The notes: generated from the letters alone by a model not told the origin. Positions 10,786-22,320 are shown, counted from the first letter of the stretch. The stretch: 64,000 bases of DNA from Ascochyta rabiei (GCF_004011695.2 NC_082407.1:2294001-2358000); one strand, 5' to 3'. Translations and numbers: made by a program.

Positions 10786-13586
10786 TCACCGCCTCTTCTC
10801 CTTGCCCTCTATCTGCGCCTTCGGCTTGACGTTCTGAATGCGAAGCCACTCACCGTTGAAGGCGTTTGTCAGCCACCATGTCAGCTTGTCATACACTATC
10901 CTATTCGCATTGTGGAAGTAGATGCTATGGTCACTGTCGGGGAAGACGTGCACGTCGTAGTTTTCCACACCCGCCAGATCCAGCTTGTCCAGTAAGGTCA
11001 AGGTGTTTTGCATGTGCACGTTATCATCTGCAATGCCGTGCATGACGAGAAAGCGGACATTCTTGGAAAGCGATTGCACGTCACTAACGCTGGTGTTGTC
11101 GTAGCCGGCTACATTGTGCTGCGGGGTGTGCATGTAACGCTCTGTGTAGATCGAGTCTGTCTGTTGGTCAATACGTGGGGATACGAAGTGAGGAGAGAGA
11201 AGATGGCGAAGAAGGGCAACGCACCATAAAACCGCCAGTCCGTAACAGGCGCGACCGCCATCCCGTACTTGAATGTGTCTCCTGCATCTGTCTCGAGAGT
11301 CTTGAGAGTCTGAAAACCACCGTACGACCAGCCCCAGATAGCCATCCGGTCTTCATCGACGTACTTCTTCTTCGCCCAGATCTTACCCGCCGCGATCTGG
11401 TCAAGCGCTTCATAGTGGCCGATATTGCCTCTTGTGATACACCTCAGTTTTCGACCAAGGAATCCTGTGCCCCGCCCGTCCACGGTGACGACTATGTAAC
11501 CCAGCGAAGATGCAATGAAAGATTGAAAGTCGACGTGGAACTGACGATCTACTTGCTGACTGCCGGGGCCGGAGTATTGATAGAACAGTACGGGATACTT
11601 TTTCTTCTCACTGAAGTGTGGGGGTCGACGTTCAAGCACGTTGAGTTTGAAGCCGTCTACCTCGATGGTTTGATAGTTGAGTATAGGCAGCTCGTGAGCG
11701 GCTGCAAAACGCTCCAGGCTCTTGTTCTCTTCGAGCACTTTCTCGAACTTCTCAGAGCTCGAGGGCGTGGATACTATCTTCTGCCACGGGATACCAGGGC
11801 CCTTATAGGTGACGAGAGCGAACGAGCCGCCAGACGAGAAAGATGCGTCATGGTAGCCGACACCGCTGTTTTCAATAATCTCCTGTTTACCAGTGCCGTC
11901 GAGTTTGACAGCGTAAGCGTGGCGTTCAATAGAACTATGCTCGGTAGAGATGTAGTAAACAAGGTTGTTCTTGAGGTCGATGCGTGATGGGGCGTCGACG
12001 ACTTCCCATTCGCCCTGCGTGAGCAAGATGGGCTTATCACTGTCCAGGGGCGTGAAGTACCCGATGTGATCGTATCCCTCGTGAATGATGGTATCGACGT
12101 AGCCATCATACTTACGGCCGTTCGCTGGGTCAGCGGGAACAAAAGTTGTCGTGTGCGAAACTTCCATCCAGCCGCCATCGAGTTCCGCTACATTCTCTGT
12201 ACGGACGGTCTTGCCTGTCCGCTTTTCGACGTCCATCAGGACTAGCTTGAGGATGTCGCTCTCGCGGTTAGTCTCTCGAACGAGGACTTGCTTGGTCGAG
12301 CCGGCCCACACGATCTCAGTGATAAGTCGGTTGCCGTCGGCGAAATCGTCCTCGATTTTGATTTTGAAAACCTCACGCTTTTCGACGTCGTAGAATTGAA
12401 GCGATACAATCGGGTTGGGCGCACCAGCCTTCGGGTACTTGATGTCGCGGACTTCCGGATAGCTCTCCTCGCCGGCCTTCGGTTTTTCTCCGCTCGGACG
12501 AGAGAGGAAGTACTGAACCGGATACGTGGGAACCATCGACTCGTCTGTGCGAAGAAAAGCGATGTATTTGCCATCTTCGGACCACCATGTGGCGCTGTCG
12601 CCTTGGAAGACTTCTTCCTCGTATACCCAATCCGGCACGCCGTAGAAAAGCTCAGCGCCACCATCCTGCGTGATCTGCGTGACTTTCTTCGAGTCGAGCT
12701 TGCGAATGAACATGTTGTTGTTGCGTGTAAAAACAACGGCGTCCGATTGCGGTGACCAGGATGCAATCTGTATCCTGGCCTGAGGGTTTTCGGGGTCGAC
12801 GGGCTCGCCAGTCTGTGTTGCAACATCGAAGATCCAGTATAGGCCTGTAGACGAGTGCCTCCAGTTCTTCTGGTGATCAGATGTCACAAGCACCTTCTTG
12901 AAGTCCTTACTCGGCACCGCACCGCTGGGGTAGACGTATGTTTCGCCAAACTTGAAGCTGTTCTCCTTCATCAGGGTGGTATGTCCTTTGCTTCCAGCCT
13001 TATCCTTGTTCCTGATATCCTCAACGACTAGATAGTCTTTACCCGAGACACCCTTCTCCAGCAGCAAACCATCCTCGCCGTTTGGCCCTGAGATCCACGA
13101 CACGCTCTGCGTAGTCGGATACCACTGTCCACTCATGACGCTTTCCAGCGTGATCTTCTTTCCAGAACCCTTTGTAGAGCTTGCCAAAGGGTCGTGTGGT
13201 CGGGTGGATGCATGCTTGTAGTTTCCGCTGTACAGGAATGACACCAGCGCCAGGCCCCAGCCAATAGCACATATCGTGCCTATGATCCACAGCAAACGTC
13301 GCGCTTTCTTGTCTACGGGTTTGAGAGGCTCAAAGCGACCATCTTCGATATCGAGCTGCTCACGCGCACGTCCTGGCTCGTCGTTGTCATCGTCCCGGTA
13401 CTTCTCGCTCAGCTTGGGAGGTGATGCGCCGTTCGGTGCGCCGTCGTTGATGTGTTCGAGGACGAGGGACATGGTCGAGATCGAAGATGCTGAAGCTTCT
13501 GAGCCGTCTTCTGAGATGCGCGCCTGCATCTCGTGCCCTCCCAGTAACTCCGCCTCCTCCTCGTTCATGGTGCGCTCGCGCGGCAT
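10786..13586 (-). CDS. Type II membrane dipeptidyl aminopeptidase (DPP IV family, Dap2/Ste13-like)
   Basis: Two minus-strand exons, 13586-11225 and 11156-10786, give 910 aa, the usual size of fungal DapB. A ~95-residue acidic cytosolic tail precedes one transmembrane segment ([20 protein letters not shown]). A long beta-propeller region follows, then an S9 alpha/beta-hydrolase domain. The catalytic serine is S754 in GWSYGGF. The Asp lies in [11 protein letters not shown] and the His in DSDHSIYF, both in the second exon. The 68-bp intron splits TDWRFYD, a conserved junction. The enzyme removes X-Pro or X-Ala dipeptides in the vacuole (Dap2) or late Golgi (Ste13); the acidic-tail layout fits the vacuolar form, but I cannot be sure. 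The start at [11 protein letters not shown] is the first good ATG. Confidence 0.95.
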
Positions 13587-14222
13587 TGCAGCGGTAGTGT
13601 CGAGTTGTACGTTTACGATTATGACATGCCCATCTATGCAATAGGCGTATGTGTTGCTCAAGCGCAGAGATGAGATTCCCAACGACGGGCGCAATTGCTG
13701 GTGAGCTGGCTGCTTTCTGGGTGCTCACGTTGCGGAGACGCGGAGACACGGAGGTGCCTGGGGTCGCCGAAACGCTACCAAGCCACTCTTTGACACATGA
13801 TCAAAGTTCACAAGACATATGGCAGGACAAAGGGTGCGATGGATTATTTTCTATTCATGTTCCCTTTGGGCATCTACTTGAGCATTCAGAAATGGTAAGG
13901 AGCACCCTGAACCTTCGCGCCACCACCATTTGCAGTCTGGAAATACGCCTCAATAGACGCGCTCGGTTGAATGCAGGTTGAGTACGGAAAATCGTCGAAA
14001 TCACTCCAAGTCGACTTCGCAAATTGCGTCCAAGGTTTCAGCAGGTAACGTTTGGAAAAAATGGTTTCAGTTGGCAGAGCTGAGGTTGTTGATCTAGCCC
14101 TCGAGCTACAAGCTCTACTTCAGCTTTACAAGGTCGGCCGGTAATCTTGTAGAGGCTGCCACAGTCTGCTGCACCATCTTGTCTTGGCCGCACACGCCAA
14201 GTGGGATCTCGTCGTGACATGG
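13587..14222. other. Intergenic region, tandem minus-strand genes
   Basis: Promoter of the dipeptidyl aminopeptidase gene and 3' end of RPB7. Nothing else recognised. Confidence 0.5.
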
Positions 14223-14899
14223 CTACTGCGACAGAGGGCCCAGATAATCCTACCAGGTGTTAGCGAACTGAAACGGTGCGAGATCCAGAACAGCGGGCTG
14301 CCTACCTCTTTCATCGTTCCTACAGCGTACATCTTGTCGACTTCAGATCGAATACCCTTGATCTTAATGCGGATATTTGTGCCTTTCTCAATAACCTGGT
14401 CTGCGCCATCGGTCCACTGTGGAGGTGCTGCGTTACCCTCAAATTTGATGTCCGAGGGAATCATCTACTGCCTGTCAGCGTATGGCTTGGTGAGACTTTC
14501 ATACGAGGCTCTGTACGTTACGTCCAACAAAGGCTTGCAGAGAGCCGCAATCCACAAAGAAGCCAGACGGAAGGATCGAGGTTACTATACCATCCATCTG
14601 GTCGCAGTCAGTCACTGTTGTACTAGCGGATCCTCATTGACTAAACATACCACCTCGCCCTTGTACGGCCGCCATACAATGGCCTTGTAGTGAACGGTGT
14701 ACTCGGCAGAGCCAGAGCCAGGCATCACCTGGCCATCTGAGATGTCGAACGAGTCCAGTATACACACAATTGTGTACTTTCCTGTGCTCGAGCCTTCCTC
14801 CTTTTGCAAAAGCTCCTTGTGAATGTGCGAACGGATGAGAGGGCCAAAGTATGAGGGATGTAGCTGGATCGTCTTCTCGAGCTCTTTGAGGAAGAACAT
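14223..14899 (-). CDS. RPB7: RNA polymerase II subunit Rpb7
   Basis: Four minus-strand exons, 14899-14651, 14597-14517, 14464-14306 and 14249-14223, give 171 aa, the same length as yeast Rpb7. The protein opens with MFFLKELEKTIQLHPSYFGP. The N-terminal RNP-like half continues through GSAEYTVHYKAIVWRPYKGEV. The second exon supplies MDGIVTSILPSGFFVDCGSL, the start of the OB (S1-like) half. The last coding exon is only 27 nt (DYLGPLSQ and stop). All introns are 52-56 bp and each junction restores family sequence. Rpb7 pairs with Rpb4 on the Pol II stalk and contacts emerging RNA. It diverges from MPO1, which starts 597 bp away on the other strand. Confidence 0.96.
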
Positions 14900-15495
14900 G
14901 GCTGCGCGCGTGGAGGACGGAAACGTTGCGCGCTTGTATCAAGGAGACGGTATTGTTGACACGGTTGAACGGCAGCAAGGGAAAGAAACGGACACGGCGC
15001 CTTGGTATTATGCGACTCTACTATCTTGTTGCGTTCACCGTAACGACTGTAGTAGGCGACCGGCGCGCAAGCCTCGAGCAAGAGGCGCGTACCACCTGCA
15101 AAGCTATCCTCCTCGAGCCACGCTTCTTTGGCGTATGCACAAAGCTTCCAGGGTGGTCGCGCCAGCTATCGAGGGTGACTGCGAAGCGGAAGAGGGCGTG
15201 GAGGGCGGATGCGGTGTGGGGTCGTAGAACGATGCCCTAGGCGTGAAAGTCGCGCCTGCCCGGCAGCGGCAAAACCTATCTCCGCGCCGGATCGCACGCC
15301 TCTAGCGGCCGCCCCACCCCGTCCATGCCGTGGAACTATCACCCGCAACCTGTCTGCTTATCACTGTGAGCTCGCGGTAGGAAGCGTGGGATCTTGTGAA
15401 CTCACCAGCAGATCCTCTTGGCCATCCACACCCCCAAGACATGCTGCTAGTTCTTCCTGTACCTTGACACGCGAGAAAGCACCGCATCGGGCACC
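14900..15495. other. Divergent promoter region RPB7/MPO1
   Basis: About 600 bp between the starts of RPB7 (-) and the Mpo1-like gene (+). It must hold both promoters. No clear TATA box or repeat was noted. Confidence 0.5.
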
Positions 15496-16239
15496 ATGTC
15501 TCTGAATCTGGAGAAGCAGCTGCGCTTCGTACGTCAAGCGTGAAAGGAGCACGGAGTAAGACGGATAGACTGACTGGAGAACAGTATGGCGCATACCACC
15601 ATAATTCCGTGGGTTCAACTTCAACCCCTTGCAGCGGCCTTGCACTTGTCAACTGACATCGCTTTTCGTCCAGGTCAATGTGGGGATACACGTCCTCTGC
15701 GTGCCGCCCATTCTGTTGACGGCGTTCTTGCTCGTAGGAAGCCATGCCATTGCTTGCTCGACGGCCAACTGACCCTTTCCCAGCTCACCAATACCCCCGC
15801 CGTTCCGCTGCCCCCGTGGCTGTCCATCCCCAATCTCCCCCTCAATGTTGGTACTTTCGGCGCAGTGTTGTACTCGACCCTTTATGTTCTCATGGAACCC
15901 GTGGCAGGAGCTCTGTTTGCGCCCATCCTCATCGGTGCTACCGCCTACGGCAACTATCTGACGTCGACATACGGAGCCACGGCAAACTATTGGGCAGGTG
16001 GGATCAACGTTGCATGCTGGCTCGCGCAGTTCATCGGGCACGGCAAGTTCGAGGGTAGAGCTCCCGCGCTGCTCGACAATCTTGTGCAGGCATTCTTTCT
16101 GGCGCCATTCTTCGTCTGGTTCGAGATCCTATTCTTCCTTGGCTACCGCCCTGAGCTGAAGAGCCGCATCGACAAGGGTGTGGAGGAGGACATCCAGAAG
16201 TTCAGGAAGAGCAAGGGACAGAATGGCTCAGCACACTGA
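15496..16239 (+). CDS. MPO1: Mpo1-like (DUF962) 2-hydroxy fatty acid dioxygenase
   Basis: Four exons, 15496-15528, 15585-15608, 15674-15733 and 15784-16239, give 190 aa. The first three coding exons are 33, 24 and 60 nt, all phase 0. Together they rebuild the conserved N terminus: MSLNLEKQLRF, YGAYHHNS, VNVGIHVLCVPPILLTAFLL. The last exon carries the membrane segments and the conserved FIGHGKFEGRAPALLDNL stretch, then FFLGYRPELK. Yeast Mpo1 is an ER Fe(II)-dependent dioxygenase that shortens 2-hydroxypalmitate by one carbon during phytosphingosine breakdown; the His residues in YHHN, IHV and GHGKFEG are candidate iron ligands. The first introns have good donors (GTACGT, GTGGGT). Confidence 0.93.
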
Positions 16240-17026
16240 ACTAGGCGGGCCTGACGACTGTGTAACACCGGCACAGGCAGTCAGTGGAGGCCGACACAGA
16301 TTGCTTAGAAGGTTAGGGGAGTTGGCGGATGTCGCGGATAGGTCATCTTGGGGGGAGTATTGATGACGACGAGGCACAGAAGCACAACACAGCATTGCGT
16401 GGAGTACGGCGTACTGGCGTCTGGGCATATACATGATGCAGTTGTGTAGAAGAAGTGGGTGTTTGTGGAGAGTAAAGCATATTTGCAGCGATCAATTTAG
16501 CGATTGTACATGTTGCGTTTGCAAACACGTTGGTGTTTGCAGTGCTTTGAGCTAAGAGCTGGTCTGCATCTCGACATGGTTGGACATTGTGGTGCACTTC
16601 TAATGAGCGATGTCGAAGAACACAACACACGATTGAATGCCTCCTGGGGTCTTGCAGCTGTCAACCATCAGCTGCAGGGTGCGTGCAAGTCTGCGGCCCC
16701 TGTCTGTACAGTTTAGGCTGTGGAGCAACAGCTTTTACAGAGCGTTCAGGCGGCAGAAACCCGAGCACTCCTGACATGCCTCAATCTAACGTGGGTGCTC
16801 AAAGGGCAGAGGCAGACGAGGTTCTCCAGATCCCGTGTTTTTGTCGCCGTCGTTTTGGGGCTAGCGGCTTCCCGTCTAGCGTGGGTTGCGCTTTCCTCCC
16901 GGGGACCGCTCAAGTCTTTTCCTCAGAGCTCCATCTCCTACTCCATCAACCTCTCCTCTCCTCCCTTCCTGCATCAATCTCAATTGGTTGCAGAGCAATC
17001 CCAATAGTCTCTTGAGTACCGCAGTC
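16240..17026. other. Intergenic region, tandem genes
   Basis: 3' UTR of the Mpo1-like gene and promoter/leader of the ATP synthase alpha gene. The ~100 bases before the ATG are pyrimidine-rich (CTCC/CTTCC tracts), common in highly expressed fungal genes. Confidence 0.5.
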
Positions 17027-19347
17027 ATGTTCTCAAGGGCCATCCGCCAGTCCAGCCGCCGGGTCGCCGCAATCTCTGCCTCGAGCAGGATTGCTTCGGT
17101 AAGTCCATCGCAACTGCCAGCCATTGCGCCCGCCGCCACCTCAGCCATCGCCTGCAGCTACGAGACGCCGTTTCCAATGCCATTGGCGCTGCGTTGGAGC
17201 TCCATTGATGATGGATTCCGGGCTGCAGCGCGCTGTGTTGAGATGGCGATGGGCTATGGGAGCTCCCCTCTGCCGAGCCAAGGCCAGCAACCAGCACCCG
17301 TACTGACGACTTGTCCCACCACAGGCCCGCGCCCCTGCGTTCACCGCCGCCCGCGCCTACGCTTCCGATGCTAAGGCCTCGCCCACCGAGGTCTCGTCCA
17401 TCCTGGAGCAGCGCATCCGCGGCGTCCAGGAGGAGAACTCGCTCGCCGAGACCGGTCGTGTCCTCTCCGTCGGGTACGCCGCGTCCCTGCGCCATCGCAG
17501 CCATCGAGAGAGACGCATTCCGCTGACGACGAGACAACAGTGACGGTATCGCCCGTGTCCACGGCATGAACAACGTCCAGGCCGAGGAGCTCGTCGAGTA
17601 CGTCCAGGGCTCACATCCAGCGCACGCCAGCAGCGAAGCTAACGGGACTCCAGATTCGCCTCCGGTGTCAAGGGCATGTGCATGAACCTCGAGGCCGGCC
17701 AGGTCGGTGTCGTGCTGTTCGGTTCTGACCGTCTCGTCAAGGAGGGTGAGACCGTCAAGCGTACCGGAGAGATTGTAGGTCATAGCGAAGCCAGCTGCCT
17801 GGGCACCTCCCAGCTAACGCGTGACAGGTCGATGTCCCCGTCGGCGAGGCTCTTCTCGGACGTGTCGTTGACGCTCTCGGCAACCCCATCGATGGCAAGG
17901 GTCCCCTCAAGACCACCGAGAGGCGCCGTGCCCAGCTCAAGGCCCCCGGTATCCTGCCCCGTCAGTCCGTCCGCGAAGCCGTCCAGACTGGTCTCAAGTC
18001 TGTCGACGCCATGGTTCCCATCGGCCGTGGTCAGCGTGAGTTGATCATTGGTGACCGTCAGACCGGAAAGACCGCCGTCGCTCTCGATGCCATGCTCAAC
18101 CAGGGTAAGTGGAATGGACTTTTAAGTATCGAGACAACGACTGACGAGTCCACTAGGCCGCTGGAACAAGGGAACCGACGAGAAGAAGAAGCTTTACTGC
18201 ATCTACGTCGCCGTTGGTCAGAAGCGTTCCACCGTCGCTCAGCTCGTCAAGACTCTTGAGGAGAACGACGCCATGAAGTACACCACCATTGTTGCTGCCA
18301 CCGCCTCCGAGGCCGTAAGTTATCCACCACGCATTCATCTATGATCATTTCACTAACGTACCGCGATAGGCTGTAAGTTACCCACCACGCATCCATCTGC
18401 GATGATTCCATCTGGCATACACTCAGCCGCCCATCTACGATCATTTCACTAACGTACCGTCTCCTGTCTAGCCCCTTCAATACTTGGCGCCGTTTACTGG
18501 CTGCTCCATGGGCGAGTGGTAAGTCTTTACATCCTTGACTGCCTCCACCGTCCGTTTTCTAACGACTTTTCTTCACCTCAGGTTCCGAGACAACGGCAAG
18601 CACGCTCTGATCATCTACGACGATCTTACGAAGCAGGCCGTTGCCTACCGTCAAATGTCTCTGCTGCTCCGTCGTCCCCCCGGTCGTGAGGCCTACCCCG
18701 GTGACGTCTTCTACCTCCACTCTCGTCTCCTCGAGCGTGCTGCCAAGATGAACGACAAGCTCGGCGGTGGTTCGCTCACCGCTCTGCCCGTCATCGAGAC
18801 CCAGGGTGGTGACGTGTCCGCTTACATTCCCACCAACGTCATTTCCATCACTGACGGCCAGATCTTCTTGGAGGCTGAGCTGTTCTACAAGGGTATCCGC
18901 CCCGCCATCAACGTCGGTCTTTCCGTCTCCCGTGTCGGTTCCGCTGCCCAGGTCAAGGCCATGAAGCAGGTCGCCGGTTCCCTGAAGCTCTTCTTGGCTC
19001 AGTACCGTGAAGTGGCCGCCTTCGCCCAGTTCGGTTCCGATTTGGACGCTGCCACCAAGCAGACCCTCAACCGTGGTGAGCGTCTGACCGAGCTCCTCAA
19101 GCAGAAGCAGTACAGCCCCATGGCTGTCAACGAGATGGTTCCTTTGATCTACGCTGGTGTCAACGGTATCCTCGACAACGTTCCCGTCAACAAGATCCTG
19201 ACATGGGAGTCTGACTTCCTTGCCCACCTCCGATCGAACGAGTCTGACCTGCTCAACACCATCGAGCGGGAAGGCGCTCTCAGCAAGGAGCTCGAGGCCA
19301 AGCTGAAGGAGGTTGCCACAAGCTTCACCAAGAGCTTCTCGGCATAA
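17027..19347 (+). CDS. ATP1: Mitochondrial F1-ATP synthase alpha subunit
   Basis: Nine exons: 17027-17098, 17325-17473, 17541-17597, 17654-17774, 17828-18104, 18157-18314, 18370-18372, 18472-18518 and 18582-19347, for 549 aa. The first exon is an Arg/Ser-rich mitochondrial presequence ([20 protein letters not shown]). The P-loop reads [10 protein letters not shown] and the nucleotide-domain landmarks [18 protein letters not shown] and [20 protein letters not shown] are intact. The seventh coding exon appears to be a single Ala codon, GCT, between two related introns. It is needed to give SEAAPLQYLAP, the sequence I recall as conserved in this subunit. Skipping it would give an in-frame protein one Ala shorter. 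The subunit forms the alpha3beta3 hexamer of Complex V at the inner mitochondrial membrane. Confidence 0.97.
18315..18471 (+). repeat. Tandemly duplicated intron flanking a 3-nt exon
   Basis: The 55-bp intron 18315-18369 and the 99-bp intron 18373-18471 share nearly the same first ~30 bases (GTAAGTTAYCCACCACGCAT, then YCATCT). They also share nearly the same branch-site block (GATCATTTCACTAACGTACC). The second is longer because an extra piece lies between its left and right halves. Each keeps its own donor, branch site and acceptor, and only GCT separates them. This points to a recent tandem duplication within ATP1. Confidence 0.85.
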
Positions 19348-19886
19348 GTGACGAGGGGATGAAGAGTGGGTACTCTCTATTCCAAGGTTCTTGCGGGGTC
19401 AAAATGTGCTGATTGGTCCCTGAGAATAGATGTATAATAGAAGATGCGTCCTCGCCATCCGCTGTTTCCATATGAGAAGGTTCTTTTTCGTCATTGCAGC
19501 GACTGATGCGCGTGAGTGTCTTGGGATACCTCGTCGGAAGATTGGCTGCCTGTGATTCCGAGGTGCTTTCCTCTGTTAGCGGTAGATATGCATCGGAATG
19601 ACGGATGCGGACCTTGTATATCGCGAATCAATTTCCTGTTCTGTTACCACGTCTTTGCTCTCACGTGAAGAGGAGACGGACAGGTGCGTGCGGTTGTGAG
19701 TGAGTGAGTGAGTGAGGGAGGCCTATGTGATTTCATCTCATGTGCAGGAACGTTTATTTACTTCATTCAATGGGTACCAGCACTGGATTCTCCCATGCCG
19801 AGTTTTTTTTGCATGGTCTCTATCCAAGTGCGTGATTGACATTGCAGAACGCATCGATGCAGACAGCCATGTCTGCTCGAGTCTAC
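19348..19886. other. Convergent intergenic region ATP1/TVP38
   Basis: Two 3' UTRs. A short GTGA tetranucleotide repeat lies at about 19695-19717. Nothing else seen. Confidence 0.5.
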
Positions 19887-21076
19887 CTACTTCCGCCCCC
19901 GCGTCTCCTCCTCGTCTGTGGCGTCGCCGTCCTTGAATGGGTCGTCGCCCATGTCCGCCGCGTCCTCCTCGGGCTCGTCGGTGTACTCGTCGTCCCAGCC
20001 GCCCCTCAGGCTGATGTCGTCGTCGACCTCGCGCAGATGCTCAGCAGCTTCCAGCGCACTCGGGTCATCTGCGTACTCGTTCTCCAGGCCGTCGAGGCTC
20101 GCCCGCCTCACGCCCTGCCTCTCCTCTTCTTCCAGTTCCGCCGCGCGCTCCTTGGTCTTCTTGTACATGAACCAGCCCGTGGCCAGGCCAGCGACGGCGC
20201 CGATGGCTATGGAGAGGTAGGAGATGGCCTTTGTGCGCGCGTCCATCTTGCCACCGCTCTCGGCAATCTTCTCCAGCTGGCTGCCGATGAAGATGTGCAG
20301 CATCAGTTTCGGACTTACGATGGCCGTTGCGAGGGCGTACGAGGCCCAGTGGACGGTGGGGAAGGTTGCGACGGCGCCGTTGGAGAGCGAGTACGGGAGC
20401 GGACACATGCGGATCATGACGAGGAGCTTGAGGCCGTCGTGCTTGAGCGTCAGGGCGAGGGCGGCGAAGCGCTTGTCGTTTGCGATGAGCCGGGTCACCA
20501 TGGTGCGCAGGAGGGTGCGCGAGAGCAGGAAGGAGGCGGTGCTGCCGGCGACGGTGGCGCTGGCTGCTATGAACCATCTAGAGATGTGTCAGCGCTGCTC
20601 GCACGTCAAGCGGTTGGAGTGAGCAAGACACACCCATTGGGAAACCCGTAGACGAAGCCCGCGATCGTGAGCAGGGACGAGTATCCGATCAGTGGCGGGA
20701 AGGACACAGTGAAGATCAGGGCCCACAGCACCAGCCAGCCGGCAGTGACGTCTCTCCACCTCTTTGCATACGGCAGCAGGGCGCCGAAGATCTTCTCGTT
20801 GTACACGAGGAACAGGATGCTGGTGATGAAGATGAAGATGCCGCCCACGGTGAAGAGGAGCTTCTGGATGAGGGAGAGTTTGTTGTACTGCGCCAAGGCG
20901 CGTCGGTGTAGCATGTGGGCAGTGGACGTAGCGCGCTGTATGAAGGTCTGGGGCCGGCTGGACTGCGAGCTCCGGGCGAACGACTGCGAGCGGCGAGACC
21001 AGATGGGTGTTTCGCCGGTGGCCTCGTCTTCGAGGGGCAGGGCGAGCGCCCGGGCGTCGTAGTCTTCTGTAGGCAT
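19887..21076 (-). CDS. TVP38: Tvp38/TMEM64-family Golgi membrane protein (VTT domain)
   Basis: Two minus-strand exons, 21076-20634 and 20577-19887, give 377 aa. After a ~70-residue polar N terminus come hydrophobic segments [20 protein letters not shown] and [20 protein letters not shown]. The family core reads GFVYGFPNG (exon end) then [20 protein letters not shown]. The [14 protein letters not shown] loop and a late FIGSQL motif are further VTT-domain landmarks. The 56-bp intron falls inside the FPNG-WF junction. The C terminus is highly acidic ([18 protein letters not shown]). Family members act in Golgi/ER membrane and lipid handling; relatives (TMEM41B/VMP1) are scramblases, but that activity is inference here. 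Confidence 0.93.
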
Positions 21077-21439
21077 CCGGGATGGTGTGGTGGGGGGGAG
21101 AGCTTGTGAGCTTGTCGGTTGGATGGTGACGATGGCGGAGCGGCGCGGAAGGATGACGGGTGGAATGGAGAGGTGGGTCTGCAATCAGGACAGGAGCGTG
21201 GAGAGGCTCAGCTGCTTGACATGGTGAGGATACTGGAATGCGAGGGATTGAAGGTGGGTGGGAGGTGGGCGGTGGCAGACATGGCGGCTTTGCATGCGCA
21301 CGGCGTTTAGACGGACAGCGGACGACGGACTAGCAGCTGGAGTTTCATCCTCTTTGGCCGGGGAGCCCGCGTGCATGGCCTCCGACCAGGACCCTGCGCG
21401 CCGCACGCCCGTGTCAGACGCAGACGTCGAGGCAGACAG

Positions 21440-21440
<1 letters not shown>

Positions 21441-21474
<34 letters not shown>
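21441..21474. repeat. (CA)17 dinucleotide microsatellite
   Basis: Seventeen uninterrupted CA units. Likely length-polymorphic between isolates. Confidence 0.95.
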
Positions 21475-21475
<1 letters not shown>

Positions 21476-21766
21476 CAGCCGGATGTGTTGATATACACGT
21501 CTGCATCGCGTGTGCGACGAGAGGCTCAGCTGTGCGTGCGTGATGCCTCCCACCACCTGCAGTGCTGCAGTGCTGCAGTGGCCGTGGTGGAGGCCGTGAC
21601 GTTGCGCGATCCACACAGGCATCATCGTGCCACACGTACGTTCAGCCTCATTGGGGGCCGGGGCGACGCCGTGGTGTCCTCTGTGATGTGTGGGATGTTG
21701 CGTCTCCATGATGCTGCGGCCGCAGACAAGAGCAGCCTGCCTGGAACGCAACCGTAGTGGGCCGCG

Positions 21767-21851
21767 CTGCATCTGCATCTGCATCTGCATCTGCCTCTGC
21801 CTCTGCCCCTGCTTCTGCCTCTGCCTCTGGCTCTGCATCTTCCCCCCCCCC
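21767..21851. repeat. CTGCNT hexamer repeat and C10 tract
   Basis: About twelve imperfect units of CTGCAT/CTGCCT (21767-21840), followed by a run of ten C at 21842-21851. The plus strand is strongly pyrimidine-biased and could adopt unusual secondary structure. Confidence 0.9.
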
Positions 21852-21973
21852 TTTTCGCCATAACGCGCAGTCTTGGTGCTTGGTGCGTGGTAGATGCGTC
21901 CTTACCGCCTGCACGGAACACGGAACCCTACTCCCCCACACTCTCCGTGCGGACTAGCCGGCGAGCTTCACCA

Positions 21974-22030
21974 GTCGCCCCGTCTGCCAGTCGCCCGTCT
22001 GCCAGTCTGCCGTGCCCGTCTGCCAGTGCT
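21974..22030. repeat. GTCTGCC-type short tandem repeats
   Basis: Irregular copies of a CGTCTGCCAGTCGCC-like unit occur back to back. Confidence 0.7.
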
Positions 22031-22145
22031 CTGGTCGCCCGAGCTCCTGCTGGCATTTTGGCGCGCTTCACGGCATCGCGTCTCGCAGCTCTCTGCGGGA
22101 CAGTTCCACGTCGTAGCTGGGTTCTGCAGCAGGGGGAGCCGCCGC

Positions 22146-22320
22146 CGCTGCTGCGCTGTTGCTGTTGCTGTTGTTGCTGCTGCTGCTGCTGAGCTCATCT
22201 CCATCTCATCTCATCTCATCTCACCTCCTTGACGCGCTGTCGCCGCGGCTGTACTGCACTGCGCTGCCCTGTACTGCACTGCGCTGCCCTGCACTGCCCT
22301 GCCCTGCACTGCACTGCACC
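22146..22320. repeat. CTG/TTG, CATCT and CTGCACTGCC repeat series in a 5' leader
   Basis: Three different arrays follow each other: CTG/TTG triplets (about 22146-22191), CATCT pentamers (about 22195-22222) and imperfect CTGCACTG/CTGCCCTG units (22249-22320). They end about 100 bp before the ATG of the CCCH-Smr gene, so some are probably transcribed. Confidence 0.85.

Noticed and set aside
11175..11987. A 270-codon plus-strand frame opposite the dipeptidyl aminopeptidase
   Set aside because: It is antisense to well-conserved catalytic-domain coding sequence, with no domain of its own.
18559..19227. A 222-codon minus-strand frame opposite ATP1
   Set aside because: Composition reflects the complement of codon-biased ATP1 sequence; no family features.
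19836..20651. A 271-codon plus-strand frame opposite the Tvp38-like gene
   Set aside because: Antisense shadow of the membrane protein; repetitive Val/Arg/Gly composition and no domain.
21441..22320. Repeat series considered as a CRISPR-like array
   Set aside because: Units are 2-15 bp, of different types and without unique spacers; this is eukaryotic nuclear DNA.
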